A stretch of 64,000 bases of DNA, from positions 62,001 to 126,000 of the forward strand of contig CAYFKR010000003.1 of the NCBI GenBank assembly GCA_964343835.1, given 5' to 3'. The position numbers were made by a program, and so were the translations under genes. This DNA comes from CALEMW01 sp964343835. GTDB lineage: Bacteria > Krumholzibacteriota > Krumholzibacteriia > LZORAL124-64-63. Below the pieces are notes generated by a model. The model was not told the DNA's origin, ran no database searches, and was given only the letters and a program-made list of their open reading frames with translations. Of this stretch, positions 33,969 through 44,608 are shown piece by piece (position 1 is the stretch's first letter; every line of letters begins with the position of its first letter).

Positions 33969-35176
33969 GACGGCTCCTCCCCGAGCTGCTCGATCAGATC
34001 CGGATCCAGCTTCTGCACCTTCCGCTTCTTCCTCCTGCGGCGCCGCGCCGGCACCAGATCGCGCATGGATTCCAGCTTGCCGTAGCACAGCATGCGGTCA
34101 CCGGCCTCCAGCTCGCGCGTGGTCTTGGGATTGGAGATCACGGTGGTGCCGCGGTTGAGGGTCAGCACCACGATGTCGCGGTCGCGCAGCCCCGAGTCGG
34201 CGATGGTCTTGCCCACCAGCTCAAACCCCTCGGGAATCATCAACTCGGCCACGCCGTAGCCGGTGCTCACGGTCAGGCGCTGGCGGATGTCGAGGTCGGG
34301 GAAGGCCACCTGGTCGTTGATGTAGTCGATGACCGCGCCGGCCACGTCAAGCCCCGTGCAGGTCTCGATGCCCTCGAGGCCGGGCGAGGAGTTCACCTCC
34401 ATCACCTGGGGCCCGTCGTTGCCTTCGAGCATGTCCACGCCGGCCACGCGCAGCCCGAGGATCTGGGCGGCGCGCACGGCCGTGCGCTCGTACTCGGGGT
34501 CGAGCTCCACCACTTCCGCCCTGCCGCCTCGGTGCACGTTGCTGCGGAACTCGTTGCCCTGGGCAACGCGCCGCATGGCGGCCACCACCCGGTCCCCCAC
34601 CACGAAGGCGCGGATGTCGCGGCCCTTGCTCTCCTTGATGAACTTCTGGACGAGCACGTTCTGCCGCACGCTCTGCATGGTCTCGATGATGGCCTCGGCC
34701 ACCTTCGTGGTCTCGGCGAGGATCACGCCCACGCCCTGGGTCCCCTCGAGGATCTTGATGATCACCGGAACGCCGCCCACCCGCTCGATGGCGGATAGCA
34801 CATCCTTGCGATCGCGCACGAAGGTGGTGTGGGGAATCCCGATGTCGTGACGGCTCAGCACCTGCAACGACCGCAACTTGTCCCGCGAGTTGGTGATGCC
34901 GGCGGCGGTGTTGGGCGTGTACACGTCCATCTGCTCGAACTGCCGCACCACCGCGGTGCCGAAGTAGGTGATTGACGCACCGATGCGGGGCAGAATCGCG
35001 TCGTAATGGCTCAGGTGCTTGCCGCGGAAATGCAGGTCCGGCTCGCCGGCCTCCAGCTCGATGGCGAAGCGCAGCGTGTTGAGCACCTTGACGTCGTGCC
35101 CCCGCTCGACGGCCGCCTGACGCAGACGCATGGAGCTGTAGCACTTGGGAGAGACGGAGAGGATGGCGAGCTTCAC
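33965..35176 (-). CDS. rimK: RimK-family ATP-grasp glutamate ligase with C-terminal RCK_C/TrkA_C-like domain
   Basis: ATP-grasp ligase of 403 aa. The RimK part has LSVSPKCYSSMRLRQAA, ILPRIGASITYFGTAVVRQFE, the ATP-grasp segment PVIIKILEGTQGVGVILAET, FIKESKGRDIRAFVVGDRVVAAMRR and the Mg-binding GVDMLEGNDGPQVMEVNSSPGLEGIE. RimK adds glutamate residues to the C-terminus of ribosomal protein S6. Beyond about residue 300 is an extra domain (YGVAELMIPEGFELVGKTI, LRDRDIVVLTLNRG, LEAGDRMLCYG) resembling the regulatory TrkA_C/RCK_C fold of K+ channels, which could bind a nucleotide such as c-di-AMP (inference from the fold). The GTG at 35176 overlaps the protease stop. Last residues are Lys/Arg-rich. 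Confidence 0.92.
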   Translation of the reverse strand: MKLAILSVSPKCYSSMRLRQAAVERGHDVKVLNTLRFAIELEAGEPDLHFRGKHLSHYDAILPRIGASITYFGTAVVRQFEQMDVYTPNTAAGITNSRDKLRSLQVLSRHDIGIPHTTFVRDRKDVLSAIERVGGVPVIIKILEGTQGVGVILAETTKVAEAIIETMQSVRQNVLVQKFIKESKGRDIRAFVVGDRVVAAMRRVAQGNEFRSNVHRGGRAEVVELDPEYERTAVRAAQILGLRVAGVDMLEGNDGPQVMEVNSSPGLEGIETCTGLDVAGAVIDYINDQVAFPDLDIRQRLTVSTGYGVAELMIPEGFELVGKTIADSGLRDRDIVVLTLNRGTTVISNPKTTRELEAGDRMLCYGKLESMRDLVPARRRRRKKRKVQKLDPDLIEQLGEEPS

Positions 35177-35640
35177 GTGCGTCCTTTCTGGCTGGTCTTG
35201 CGGATCTTGACGCCGCCGTGCAGGTACTTGCGCGTCGGGCTGACGAGGGTGTTCGCGGGCAGGGCCATGCGCCCCACGAGCATGCGGCAGAGCATGCCCT
35301 TGCGCGAGACGAGGGTGAGTTCGATCTCGCGTTCAATGGGGCCGATGGCCAGGCGCGTGCGGAAAACCAGGCGGCGTTGCCTGACGCCGCTGCTGGGCTT
35401 GATGGTGGTCTCGCGGACCGGGGTGGCCTCGACCCAGGTGGTGCGCAGGTCCGGCTTCTCCTTGATGACGACCTCGAAGCGCACGCGACCGTCGGGGAGC
35501 TCCTCGAGGGCGCCCACATGGATGGCGCTGGTGCGGGCGCCGGTGTCGATCTTGGCCTTGAGGCGGGGGATGCCCCAGTCGGGGAGGGAGACGATTTCTC
35601 GCCAGCCTACGATGACGGGGTCTTTGGGTTTGGGGGGCAT
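35173..35640 (-). CDS. RimK-associated retropepsin-like protease (PF05618 type, RimB-like)
   Basis: Protein of 155 aa of the family once called ATP-dependent zinc protease and now regarded as retropepsin-like. It shows IVGWREIVSLPDWGIPRLKAKIDTGARTSAIH, with DTGA as the aspartic-protease-like catalytic loop, and RQRRLVFRTRLAIGPIEREIELTLVSR, MLVGRMALPANTLVSP and KYLHGG at the C-terminus. Pseudomonas RimB of this family acts on RimK-modified S6. ATG at 35640 gives normal length; longer frames extend to 35712 without a better start. First gene of a coupled three-gene unit with rimK and the aspartoacylase-like gene. The upstream stretch 35641-35838 is relatively AT-rich and probably carries the operon's promoter, but no clear boxes are seen. 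Confidence 0.9.
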   Translation of the reverse strand: MPPKPKDPVIVGWREIVSLPDWGIPRLKAKIDTGARTSAIHVGALEELPDGRVRFEVVIKEKPDLRTTWVEATPVRETTIKPSSGVRQRRLVFRTRLAIGPIEREIELTLVSRKGMLCRMLVGRMALPANTLVSPTRKYLHGGVKIRKTSQKGRT

Positions 35641-35838
35641 GGCGTTGGTCCCGGGTAGGGAGGTGTACGCGTGACGGGCCGGGGGGCCGTCGGGGGTGGG
35701 ATAGTTTAGCACGAGGTGTTGGAGGGGCGCAGTTTTTCAGAGACGAGGCCCGTTGTGAGCGCGGGGCGGGCGGGTACACGTGAATTCCTTGTAACGCCAT
35801 ATTTTCCAGGTAGTTAATCAACCCACCCCTGCAACAGC

Positions 35839-36423
35839 CTACTCAGGCAACAACTCCTGGGGCACCGCCCCTGGATCATACGCCCCAGGCCTGTTCTTCT
35901 TCGCGTACTTCACCGCCCACGGCACCATGAACAGCAGGATCGCGAGCTTGGTCAGCGCCACGGCGGGGATGAGGATCGCGCCGGTGACCAACAGCACAAG
36001 CAACAGCATGCCCAGCCCACCGACGGCGCACCCCAGTGACCCCCAGTACACGAATGGCGCACTGCCCTTCACGAACCGCACGCCCGGCGCGCCCGATGTG
36101 GCGAGCGCCGAGTGGAGGGCCGTGATGAAGACGCGGTACTCCGGACCGTTGTCCTGGAACCTGCCGACGCCCTTGTAGGAGGTGGAGGTGACGATCATGC
36201 CGCCGCCGCCGCGACGCTGGAGCCTGCACTCGTACTTCACCAGGTCGAATCGGGTGGGGTTGTAGGCCAGGCGTACCGATTCGATTTCAGACAGGAGCCA
36301 GATTTCGGAGCCATCGCCACGCGCAATGCGGAGCACACCCCCGTCCGGGCCGCCCTCGAGTTCGAGGACGGTCTCCGGTTCGAGGATGCTGCGGCGATAG
36401 ATGTAGGTCGCCTGCGCCGTCAT
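35839..36423 (-). CDS. Hypothetical protein with two C-terminal transmembrane helices
   Basis: Protein of 194 aa that I do not recognise. The first about 125 residues are soluble and beta-rich: EPETVLELEGGPDGGVLRIARGDGSEIWLLSEIESVRLAYNPTRFD resembles a PH-like or DUF-type lipid/membrane-proximal domain. Two hydrophobic helices follow at about 127-160 (YWGSLGCAVGGLGMLLLVLLVTGAILIP, ALTKLAILLFMVPWAVKY), then a short polar tail. It lies two bases after the DinB-like gene and is likely co-transcribed with it. Confidence 0.7.
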   Translation of the reverse strand: MTAQATYIYRRSILEPETVLELEGGPDGGVLRIARGDGSEIWLLSEIESVRLAYNPTRFDLVKYECRLQRRGGGGMIVTSTSYKGVGRFQDNGPEYRVFITALHSALATSGAPGVRFVKGSAPFVYWGSLGCAVGGLGMLLLVLLVTGAILIPAVALTKLAILLFMVPWAVKYAKKNRPGAYDPGAVPQELLPE

Positions 36424-36425
36424 CG

Positions 36426-36950
36426 CTACATGCCCCAGAGGTGTTCGGTGTTCACGTCGCGGCCCATCAGCTTCAAGTAGTAGTAGAGCTGATTCTTGTG
36501 GCTCTGCAGGTGCAGGATCATGTCCATGAAGTGCTCGCCCAGCGACCGCTCGCAGCCGGGGTTCCAGGGGGCGACGGTCATGTGGGTGTCGAGCTTCTCC
36601 TCGCCGGCTTCGGCGATCATCTGGAGGCAGAGGGCTTTGTCGGCGGAGAGGAGGTCGCGTGCGGCCTGGACTGATTCGACGGAGGGCAGGGCTTCGGCGG
36701 GCGGGAGCATAGGCTCGCCGTCAGCGTGGTCGCCAGCGCCTTCGGGCATGCCCCAGTCGCCAGTCAGGAAGCCGCGGCAGCAGTAGCCACAGGCGTTGGT
36801 CATGTGATGCATGCACTGGCCGGCGGTCATCCAGTTGGAGCCGGTGGCAGGCTTCCAGGCGAGGTCGTCGTCGGAGACCATGGCCATGAGATTGTCGGCA
36901 ACCATGTAGTTGTAGTGGGCGGCTTCGGTCAGGAGTTTGGTCCAGTTCAT
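36426..36950 (-). CDS. DinB-like four-helix protein
   Basis: Protein of 174 aa with the DinB/DUF664-like four-helix-bundle pattern: NWTKLLTEAAHYNYMVADNL, DDDLAWKPATGSNWMTAGQCMHHMTNACGYC, and SLGEHFMDMILHLQSHKNQLYYYLKLMG. The three histidines that bind metal in this family appear as HYNYM, CMHHM and LQSHKNQ. Members act in thiol transfer or in unknown stress responses, and biochemical role cannot be assigned here. Cysteines cluster in the middle (CGYCCRG), which is unusual for the family and might bind metal (inference). The coupled downstream membrane protein suggests a two-gene unit. Confidence 0.82.
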   Translation of the reverse strand: MNWTKLLTEAAHYNYMVADNLMAMVSDDDLAWKPATGSNWMTAGQCMHHMTNACGYCCRGFLTGDWGMPEGAGDHADGEPMLPPAEALPSVESVQAARDLLSADKALCLQMIAEAGEEKLDTHMTVAPWNPGCERSLGEHFMDMILHLQSHKNQLYYYLKLMGRDVNTEHLWGM

Positions 36951-37060
36951 CGTTTCCCTCCATCGGGGCGTGGGGTCGCTCGGGGGAGAGAGGGTACGAT
37001 GACTCGAGACCGCAGACCACCTGAAGTGTATGAGCAGCGACAACAGCCTGATTATCGGAT

Positions 37061-37093
37061 AAAAGAAGCCCCCCGCGCATTACGGGGGGCTTC
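37061..37093 (-). terminator. Intrinsic terminator of the ATP synthase operon
   Basis: Stem GAAGCCCCCCG / CGGGGGGCTTC (11 bp) with a 7-base loop, followed leftward by TTTTATC. It lies 24 bases after the atpC stop codon and ends the operon before the DinB-like gene. Confidence 0.92.
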
Positions 37094-37116
37094 ATTCACA
37101 GGGTGCGTTACTTATC

Positions 37117-37530
37117 TCAGTGCGACTTCCTCGAAGCCATCAACCGCGCCTTAGCCCTCGCCATAGCCGCATCCGCCCGCGCCACATCAGTCTTCTCATC
37201 CCGATGCGCCAACCGCTCCTTCGCCCTCTCGAGCGCCTGCTCGGCCCGCGTCACATCGATATCCGGCGCCGGCTCACAAGAGTCAACCATCACCGAAACC
37301 TCATTCCGAGCCACCTCCACGAACCCGTTGGACACGGAGAACACCGAGGCGGGCCCTCCATCGTCCTGCTTCATGGTCATCACCCCGGGCACCAATGCGG
37401 TGACCAGGGGCGCGTGGTTGGCCAGAATGCCGAGGTAACCGGCGATGCCGGGCAGGGTCAGGCTGACGGCCTCGGTTTCGAGGAGCGTCTGCTCGGCGGT
37501 CACGATGGAAATCTTGAACGACTTCGCCAT
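37117..37530 (-). CDS. atpC: ATP synthase F1 subunit epsilon
   Basis: Epsilon subunit of 137 aa, part of the rotating central stalk that inhibits ATP hydrolysis. N-terminal beta sandwich: FKISIVTAEQTLLETEAVSLTLPGIAGYLGILANHAPLVTALVPGV. The C-terminal helical hairpin runs DVTRAEQALERAKERLAHRD, then ARADAAMARAKARLMASR. Normal length and last gene of the operon, separated from atpD by one base. Confidence 0.95.
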   Translation of the reverse strand: MAKSFKISIVTAEQTLLETEAVSLTLPGIAGYLGILANHAPLVTALVPGVMTMKQDDGGPASVFSVSNGFVEVARNEVSVMVDSCEPAPDIDVTRAEQALERAKERLAHRDEKTDVARADAAMARAKARLMASRKSH

Positions 37531-37531
37531 T

Positions 37532-38938
37532 CTACTTCTCCATCGCTTCGTACTTCTCGAGGACCTCGTCGATGTCGCCGCACATGTAGAAGCACTGCTC
37601 GGGGATGTGGTCGTAGTCGCCGGCCACCAGGCCCTTGAAGCTGCGGATCGTGTCCTCGAGCTTCACGTAGCGGCCCGGGCTGCCGGTGAAGACCTCGGCC
37701 ACGAAGAAGGGCTGCGACAGGAACTTCTGAATCTTGCGGGCGCGCTGCACGATGAGCTTGTCCTCGTCGCTCAGCTCGTCCATGCCGAGGATGGCGATGA
37801 TGTCCTGCAGATCCTTGTAGCGCTGGAGCACGCCCTGGACCTCGCGGGCCAGGTCGTAGTGCTCGTCGCCGATGTAGCGCGGGTCCAGGATCCGGCTCGT
37901 GGAGTCCAGCGGGTCCACGGCGGGGTAGATGCCCAGCTCGGCGATCTGGCGGCTGAGCACCGTGGTCGCGTCGAGGTGGGAGAACGCCGTGGCGGGCGCG
38001 GGGTCCGTGAGGTCGTCGGCGGGCACGTAGATGGCCTGCACCGAAGTGATCGAACCGCTCTTGGTCGAGGTGATGCGCTCCTGCAGGGCGCCCATCTCGG
38101 TGGCCAGGGTCGGCTGGTAGCCCACGGCGCTCGGCATGCGACCGAGCAGGGCGGACACCTCGGAGCCGGCCTGGGTGAAGCGGAAGATGTTGTCCACGAA
38201 GAGCAGCACGTCCTGCTGCATCTCGTCGCGGAAGTGCTCGGCCATGGTCAGGCCGCTCAGGGCGATGCGCAGGCGGGATCCGGGCGGCTCGTTCATCTGG
38301 CCGAACACCAGGGCGGTGTTCTCCAGCACGCCGGACTCGCTCATCTCCAGGTACAGATCGTTGCCCTCGCGGGTGCGCTCGCCCACGCCGCAGAACACGG
38401 AGTAGCCGCCGTGCTGGGTGGCGATGGCGTGGATCAGCTCCATCACGATGACCGTCTTGCCCACGCCGGCGCCGCCGAACAGGCCGATCTTGCCGCCCTT
38501 GGCGTAGGGAGCCAGCAGGTCCACGACCTTGATGCCGGTCTCGAAGACCTCGTTGGCCTCGCCCTGCTCGTCGAGCGGCGGCGGGGCGCGGTGGATGGGG
38601 GAGCGCTTCTCGGGCTCGGGCACGCCGCCCTTGCCGTCGATGGGCTGACCCAGGAGGTTGAAGAGGCGGCCGAGGCTCTGCTGGCCGACGGGCACGCTGA
38701 TGGGCGCGCCGGTGTCGGAGGCGGGCATGCCGCGCACGAGACCGTCGGTGGAGTCCATGGCGATGCAGCGCACCACGTTGTTGCCGATGTGCTGCGCGAC
38801 CTCGACCGTCAGGTCGATCTCCTTCTCCGCGTCCTTGATGGTGATCGCGTTGAGGATCTCGGGCAGCGAGTCGGCGCCGAACTCGAGGTCCACGGTGGGA
38901 CCGATCACCTGTACGACGCGTCCGATGTTCTCGGCCAT
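37532..38938 (-). CDS. atpD: ATP synthase F1 subunit beta
   Basis: Catalytic beta subunit of 468 aa. The Walker A loop is GGAGVGKTVIVMEL, the Walker B region VLLFVDNIFRF (catalytic Glu region GERTREGNDLY precedes it), and the DELSDEED-like motif that contacts gamma appears as MDELSDEDKLIVQRARKIQKFLSQPF. The start is the ATG at 38938, which has AAGGAGA upstream. A longer frame reaching 38998 has no ribosome site and adds non-homologous residues. Confidence 0.97.
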   Translation of the reverse strand: MAENIGRVVQVIGPTVDLEFGADSLPEILNAITIKDAEKEIDLTVEVAQHIGNNVVRCIAMDSTDGLVRGMPASDTGAPISVPVGQQSLGRLFNLLGQPIDGKGGVPEPEKRSPIHRAPPPLDEQGEANEVFETGIKVVDLLAPYAKGGKIGLFGGAGVGKTVIVMELIHAIATQHGGYSVFCGVGERTREGNDLYLEMSESGVLENTALVFGQMNEPPGSRLRIALSGLTMAEHFRDEMQQDVLLFVDNIFRFTQAGSEVSALLGRMPSAVGYQPTLATEMGALQERITSTKSGSITSVQAIYVPADDLTDPAPATAFSHLDATTVLSRQIAELGIYPAVDPLDSTSRILDPRYIGDEHYDLAREVQGVLQRYKDLQDIIAILGMDELSDEDKLIVQRARKIQKFLSQPFFVAEVFTGSPGRYVKLEDTIRSFKGLVAGDYDHIPEQCFYMCGDIDEVLEKYEAMEK

Positions 38939-39002
38939 GAGCTTCTCTTCTCCTTGCTCGGTACGTCGCCCGGCCTTGTGCCAGGGCGTGTCATTCAAAC
39001 CG

Positions 39003-39872
<870 letters not shown>

Positions 39873-39898
39873 GGCTTGACCTCCCTAAGGCACCCCGC

Positions 39899-41401
<1,503 letters not shown>

Positions 41402-41453
41402 GGTGGAACCCCTTATTCTCCGGATGTTGGTCCGGATCCAGTTTCCGGACTAC

Positions 41454-42002
41454 TTAGCGCACGTCCGCCTCGCCCAGCTGCGAGCGCAGCTTCGCGAGGT
41501 TCGTGCGGATCGTCCCGTCGATCACCCGGTCGCCCATGGTCACGCGGACACCGCCGATCACCGACGGGTCCACCTCCTTCTCCAGCACGATGGCGCCGCC
41601 GGTCACCTGTCCGAGCTTGGCCGAGAGGGCCTGCTCCAGGTCGTCGGTCAGCGGCACGGCGGTCGTGACGTGGGCGCGGGTGGTGCCCCGTTCGACCTCC
41701 ACGAGGCGCACGAACTCGTCGTGGATCTCCACGACGTTCTCCATGCGCTGCTTCTCGACGAGCATGACCAGGAACCAGCGCAGCACCGGCTCGACGCGAT
41801 CGCCGAACACGTTGCCGATCAGGTCCTTCTTCTTGCTCTCGTCGATGTGCGGACCGGCGAGGAATCGCATCAGGTCCGGCGTATCCTTCAGGACGTCCAT
41901 GACCCCGGCGAAGGACTCGGCGACGCCGTCCATGACGCCGCCCTTCTTCGCCGTGGCGAGCAGGGCGCCTGCGTAGCGGGATGCCACTGCGCGGTTACGC
42001 AT
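41454..42002 (-). CDS. atpH: ATP synthase F1 subunit delta
   Basis: Delta subunit of 182 aa, joining F1 to the peripheral stalk. N-terminal helical bundle: RYAGALLATAKKGGVMDGVAESFAGVMDVL, then LRWFLVMLVEKQRMENVVEIHDEFVRLVE. The C-terminal strand-turn region ends in LEKEVDPSVIGGVRVTMGDRVIDGTIRTNLAKLRSQL, the family signature. Its start overlaps the end of atpF by eight bases, so the two are translationally coupled. Confidence 0.95.
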   Translation of the reverse strand: MRNRAVASRYAGALLATAKKGGVMDGVAESFAGVMDVLKDTPDLMRFLAGPHIDESKKKDLIGNVFGDRVEPVLRWFLVMLVEKQRMENVVEIHDEFVRLVEVERGTTRAHVTTAVPLTDDLEQALSAKLGQVTGGAIVLEKEVDPSVIGGVRVTMGDRVIDGTIRTNLAKLRSQLGEADVR

Positions 42003-42486
42003 TGGGCATCTCCCCGAGGTCGTCGATGTAGTCCATGATCAGCTTGCGGTGCGTCTCGTCGTCGAGCTTCGTCCTGATGAGCTTCTCCGACGACTTGATG
42101 GCCAGGTCCACGACCTGGTCGCGCAGCTGCATCTGGGCCTTCTGCGACTCGACCCCGATGTCGTGCTCCGCCTTCTCGAGGGTGGCCGCGGCCTTGGCCT
42201 TGGCCTCGTCCTGGACGCGGGTGGCGATCTCCTCGCCCTTCTTCACCGCTTCCTGGACGCGTTCCCGCTCGAGAGACTTGATCTCCGCGAGCTGGGTCTC
42301 GAGATCCGTGCGGATCTTCTCGGCATCGGTGCGCGCGGTCTCCGCCTCGGCGTAGTCCGTGCTGATCTTGTCGCGACGGGCGTCCAGCATGTCAAGCATG
42401 GGACCCCAGGCGAACTTCCTCAGCACCAGCACGACGATCGTGAAACCGATGATGTTGGTGCCGATCACTGCAAAATCGAGATTCAT
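41995..42486 (-). CDS. atpF: ATP synthase Fo subunit b
   Basis: Peripheral-stalk subunit of 163 aa. A single N-terminal membrane helix (AVIGTNIIGFTIVVLVLRKFAW) is followed by a long charged coiled coil (DARRDKISTDYAEAETARTDAEKI to LEKAEHDIGVESQKAQMQLRDQVVDLAIKSSEKLI). The GPMLDMLDARRDKI stretch and the ASEKLI-like end are family-typical. No second b-prime gene is present, so the stalk is a homodimer. Confidence 0.95.
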   Translation of the reverse strand: MNLDFAVIGTNIIGFTIVVLVLRKFAWGPMLDMLDARRDKISTDYAEAETARTDAEKIRTDLETQLAEIKSLERERVQEAVKKGEEIATRVQDEAKAKAAATLEKAEHDIGVESQKAQMQLRDQVVDLAIKSSEKLIRTKLDDETHRKLIMDYIDDLGEMPNA

Positions 42487-42585
42487 CGTCCGAACCTTCC
42501 GCGGTCGTGACGTTCTTCCGGTTCCGTGGCCGGGAGCGGCGTGCCGCCCCCGGCGTGGTCCGGAGTCTTCAGGGTCTGCGGGGAA

Positions 42586-42810
42586 CTAGCCCAGCTTACC
42601 CATGAGCAGGATGACCGACAGCAGAGCGTAGATCGTCAGAGCCTCGATGAACGCGGCGCCGATGATCATGGCCGTCTGGATCTGGCCGATCGCCTCGGGC
42701 TGACGGCCCATGGCCTCCATGGCGGAGCCGATGGCGCGACCGAGACCGAGACCGGAACCGACAGCAGCGATACCGACACCGAGGGGGAGAGCCAATCCGA
42801 GCAGTTCCAT
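42586..42810 (-). CDS. atpE: ATP synthase Fo subunit c
   Basis: Ring subunit of 74 aa: two membrane helices joined by the polar loop MGRQPEAIGQ, which contacts gamma and epsilon. Helix 1 has the glycine-rich GVGIAAVGSGLGLGRAIGSAMEA. Helix 2 has IIGAAFIEALTIYALL with the ion-carrying E56. The Na+-type Gln in helix 1 and the Glu-Ser-Thr of helix 2 are absent (Leu in helix 1, Glu-Ala-Leu in helix 2), so the enzyme should use protons. A longer frame to 42885 has no start signal; the ATG at 42810 gives the standard size. Confidence 0.95.
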   Translation of the reverse strand: MELLGLALPLGVGIAAVGSGLGLGRAIGSAMEAMGRQPEAIGQIQTAMIIGAAFIEALTIYALLSVILLMGKLG

Positions 42811-42921
42811 TGTTCCTCCTTCACCCTGCATGGGTGGGGTTCGGGCTCCGCGAGCCCTTTTCTTTCCGGACCACGTTCCGGACAACGTCCGGATTCATCT
42901 CGGGCCACGCGGGCCCGATTC

Positions 42922-43932
42922 CTAGTGCCCGTGCTCCTCGTGCGGGAGCATCAGGGCGATGTAGACCATGGACAGCAGCGTGAACACCAGGGCCTGGATC
43001 GTGCTGGTCAGCAGCGCCAGGAACACGATGGGCACCTGGATCGGGATGCCGACCGGCAGCCCAGTGGACGCCAACATGCCCGCGCCGAGCACGATGAACA
43101 CGGCGATGAGCTTGTCCTCGCCCATCACGTTGCCGAACAGTCGCAGGCTCAGGCTCAAAGGCTTGATGAACTCGCCGAGCAGGTGCAGCGGGAACATGAG
43201 GGGCACGAACGCCCACTCCACGCCGCTGCGGGGCGAACCCGCCATGTGGTGCAGGTAGCCCAGGGGACCGTTCTCCTTCAGGGCGATGGCCTGCACGTAG
43301 ATGAACGTGCAGATGGCCAGCGCGGCCGTCGTGTTGATGGCCGACGTCGAGGCGTGGAAGAAGGGCACCAGTCCCATCAGGTTGTTGATCCAGATGAAGA
43401 TGAACAGGGTGCCGAGGTAGGGCACGTAGCGCCGATGGCCGTGGCCGACCACCGCGTGCACCAGGTTGTCCAGCCCGCCCATGAGCAGCTCCACGGCCAT
43501 CTGCAGGCGGCCGGGAGTGTCGGTGCGCTTGGCGGTCACGCTCATCAGCAGCGTCATGATGATGACCGCCGCGATGGCCGAGAACATGGGATCCAGCCAG
43601 GCCCAGCCGTGGGCGATGTTGAATCCGATGCCGATGAAGTTGGGCAGGTGGTAGGGGTCGTGGTGCTCGCCGTGGTGGTCGTCGCCGTGAGCGTCTCCGT
43701 GGGCGGCATCGCCGTGCGCATCGCCGTGGTCGTCGTGGGCGGCGGCGGCGTGATCGGACCCGTGATCGTCGTGCTGGGTCGTGGCCTCTTGGCCGTGGCC
43801 GTGATCGTCGTCGTGGCCGTGCTGCTCGGGCTCGGCCCAGGCGAGGCCGGCTGCGAGGGTCGCGGACAGGACGAGGATCAGGCTCGGCATCAGAGCGCGG
43901 CGCGCGGCGGCGGCAACCTTGTTGGGCATCAT
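42922..43932 (-). CDS. atpB: ATP synthase Fo subunit a with signal peptide and His/Asp-rich N-terminal extension
   Basis: Proton-channel subunit of 336 aa. The core is normal: LFIFIWINNLMGLVPF, EFIKPLSLSLRLFGNVMGEDKL with the essential Arg (SLRLFGN), and QALVFTLLSMVYIALML near the end. Before it stand a cleavable-looking signal (RRALMPSLILVLSATLAAGLAWA) and about 55 residues made largely of His, Asp, Gly and Ala (HGHDDDHGHGQ, AHDDHGDAHGDAAHGDAHG), predicted to face the periplasm. Similar extensions occur in FCB-group AtpB proteins. An alternative ATG at 43965 overlaps the atpI stop as ATGA and adds 11 residues; I keep 43932, which gives the cleaner signal peptide, but the true start is uncertain. 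Confidence 0.9.
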   Translation of the reverse strand: MMPNKVAAAARRALMPSLILVLSATLAAGLAWAEPEQHGHDDDHGHGQEATTQHDDHGSDHAAAAHDDHGDAHGDAAHGDAHGDDHHGEHHDPYHLPNFIGIGFNIAHGWAWLDPMFSAIAAVIIMTLLMSVTAKRTDTPGRLQMAVELLMGGLDNLVHAVVGHGHRRYVPYLGTLFIFIWINNLMGLVPFFHASTSAINTTAALAICTFIYVQAIALKENGPLGYLHHMAGSPRSGVEWAFVPLMFPLHLLGEFIKPLSLSLRLFGNVMGEDKLIAVFIVLGAGMLASTGLPVGIPIQVPIVFLALLTSTIQALVFTLLSMVYIALMLPHEEHGH

Positions 43933-43961
43933 CGTTCGGATCCACTCCGGTCGACGTTGAC

Positions 43962-44345
43962 TCATTCCGCGGGCGGTCGGATCTGCAGGGTCGGCTTGCC
44001 GACCAGCGCCGCAACCACCAGGACCACGAGAAGAAGCGAGAAACCGAGGATGCAGCTCATCGCGGGCACCATGTCCGCGAGCAGCACCCAGAGCGCGACG
44101 CCGTACAACGCCGCCTTCCCCAGCACCAGCAGACCGACGGCCCGACCGTTGCGGGGATGTCCCGGCGGGACGAGAGCATGCCTCACGAGCAGCTCCACCG
44201 CCCAGAATCCCAGGGCCGCCCACACGGCGGAGCCCAGGAAGCCGAGAAGGAATCGGGTCTCGACCCGCGAACTCATGGCGAGTGAGATCGCGACGGCCGC
44301 AGCCAGGGTCCAGAGACGCGTCCTGCGCAGGATCGGCGAGTTCAT
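43962..44345 (-). CDS. atpI: AtpI-like small membrane protein
   Basis: Protein of 127 aa with four hydrophobic segments: LWTLAAAVAISLAMS, FLLGFLGSAVWAALGFWAVELLV, AVGLLVLGKAALYGVALWVLLA and CILGFSLLLVVLVVAAL. Position (between atpZ and atpB) and layout fit the ATP synthase I chain (PF03899-like), which assists assembly of the c ring. Sequence conservation in this family is low, so assignment rests mainly on context. ATGA overlap with atpZ. Confidence 0.78.
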   Translation of the reverse strand: MNSPILRRTRLWTLAAAVAISLAMSSRVETRFLLGFLGSAVWAALGFWAVELLVRHALVPPGHPRNGRAVGLLVLGKAALYGVALWVLLADMVPAMSCILGFSLLLVVLVVAALVGKPTLQIRPPAE

Positions 44346-44608
44346 GCGTCCCGTCCGTCCCCGCTCTGCGCCTGGCGCTGGAAGACCAGCTGGACCTGGC
44401 GCCCCGCGGCGGCGAGTCCGAGGACGGCGCCGACCGCTTCGAAGGTCGTCTCGTGCCCCCAGCGTCCTCCGGCCCAGCGGCCGAGGAGCCAGCCCATCAC
44501 CGGTCCGATCACCAGCATCATCGGGATCGCGGTGTAGATCCCGATCTCGCGGGCCTGCCGCGCCCGCTGTTCCAGCTTGGTCTCATCGTCCCGGGGCGGC
44601 TGCGCCAT
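44342..44608 (-). CDS. atpZ: AtpZ/AtpI-family accessory subunit
   Basis: Protein of 88 aa with two membrane helices (IGIYTAIPMMLVIGPVMGWLLGRWAG, ETTFEAVGAVLGLAAAGRQV). The motif GPVMGWLLGRWAGGRW matches the AtpZ group, small proteins proposed to aid Mg2+/Ca2+ supply or assembly of the Fo part. First gene of the operon. The ATG at 44608 has AGGGGGT upstream. A longer frame up to 44725 crosses the promoter, so it is not used. Confidence 0.88.
   Translation of the reverse strand: MAQPPRDDETKLEQRARQAREIGIYTAIPMMLVIGPVMGWLLGRWAGGRWGHETTFEAVGAVLGLAAAGRQVQLVFQRQAQSGDGRDA

Noticed and set aside
42586..42810. Sodium-driven ATP synthase
   Set aside because: The c subunit lacks the Na+-ligand pattern (Gln in helix 1; Glu-Ser-Thr in helix 2), so proton coupling is more likely.
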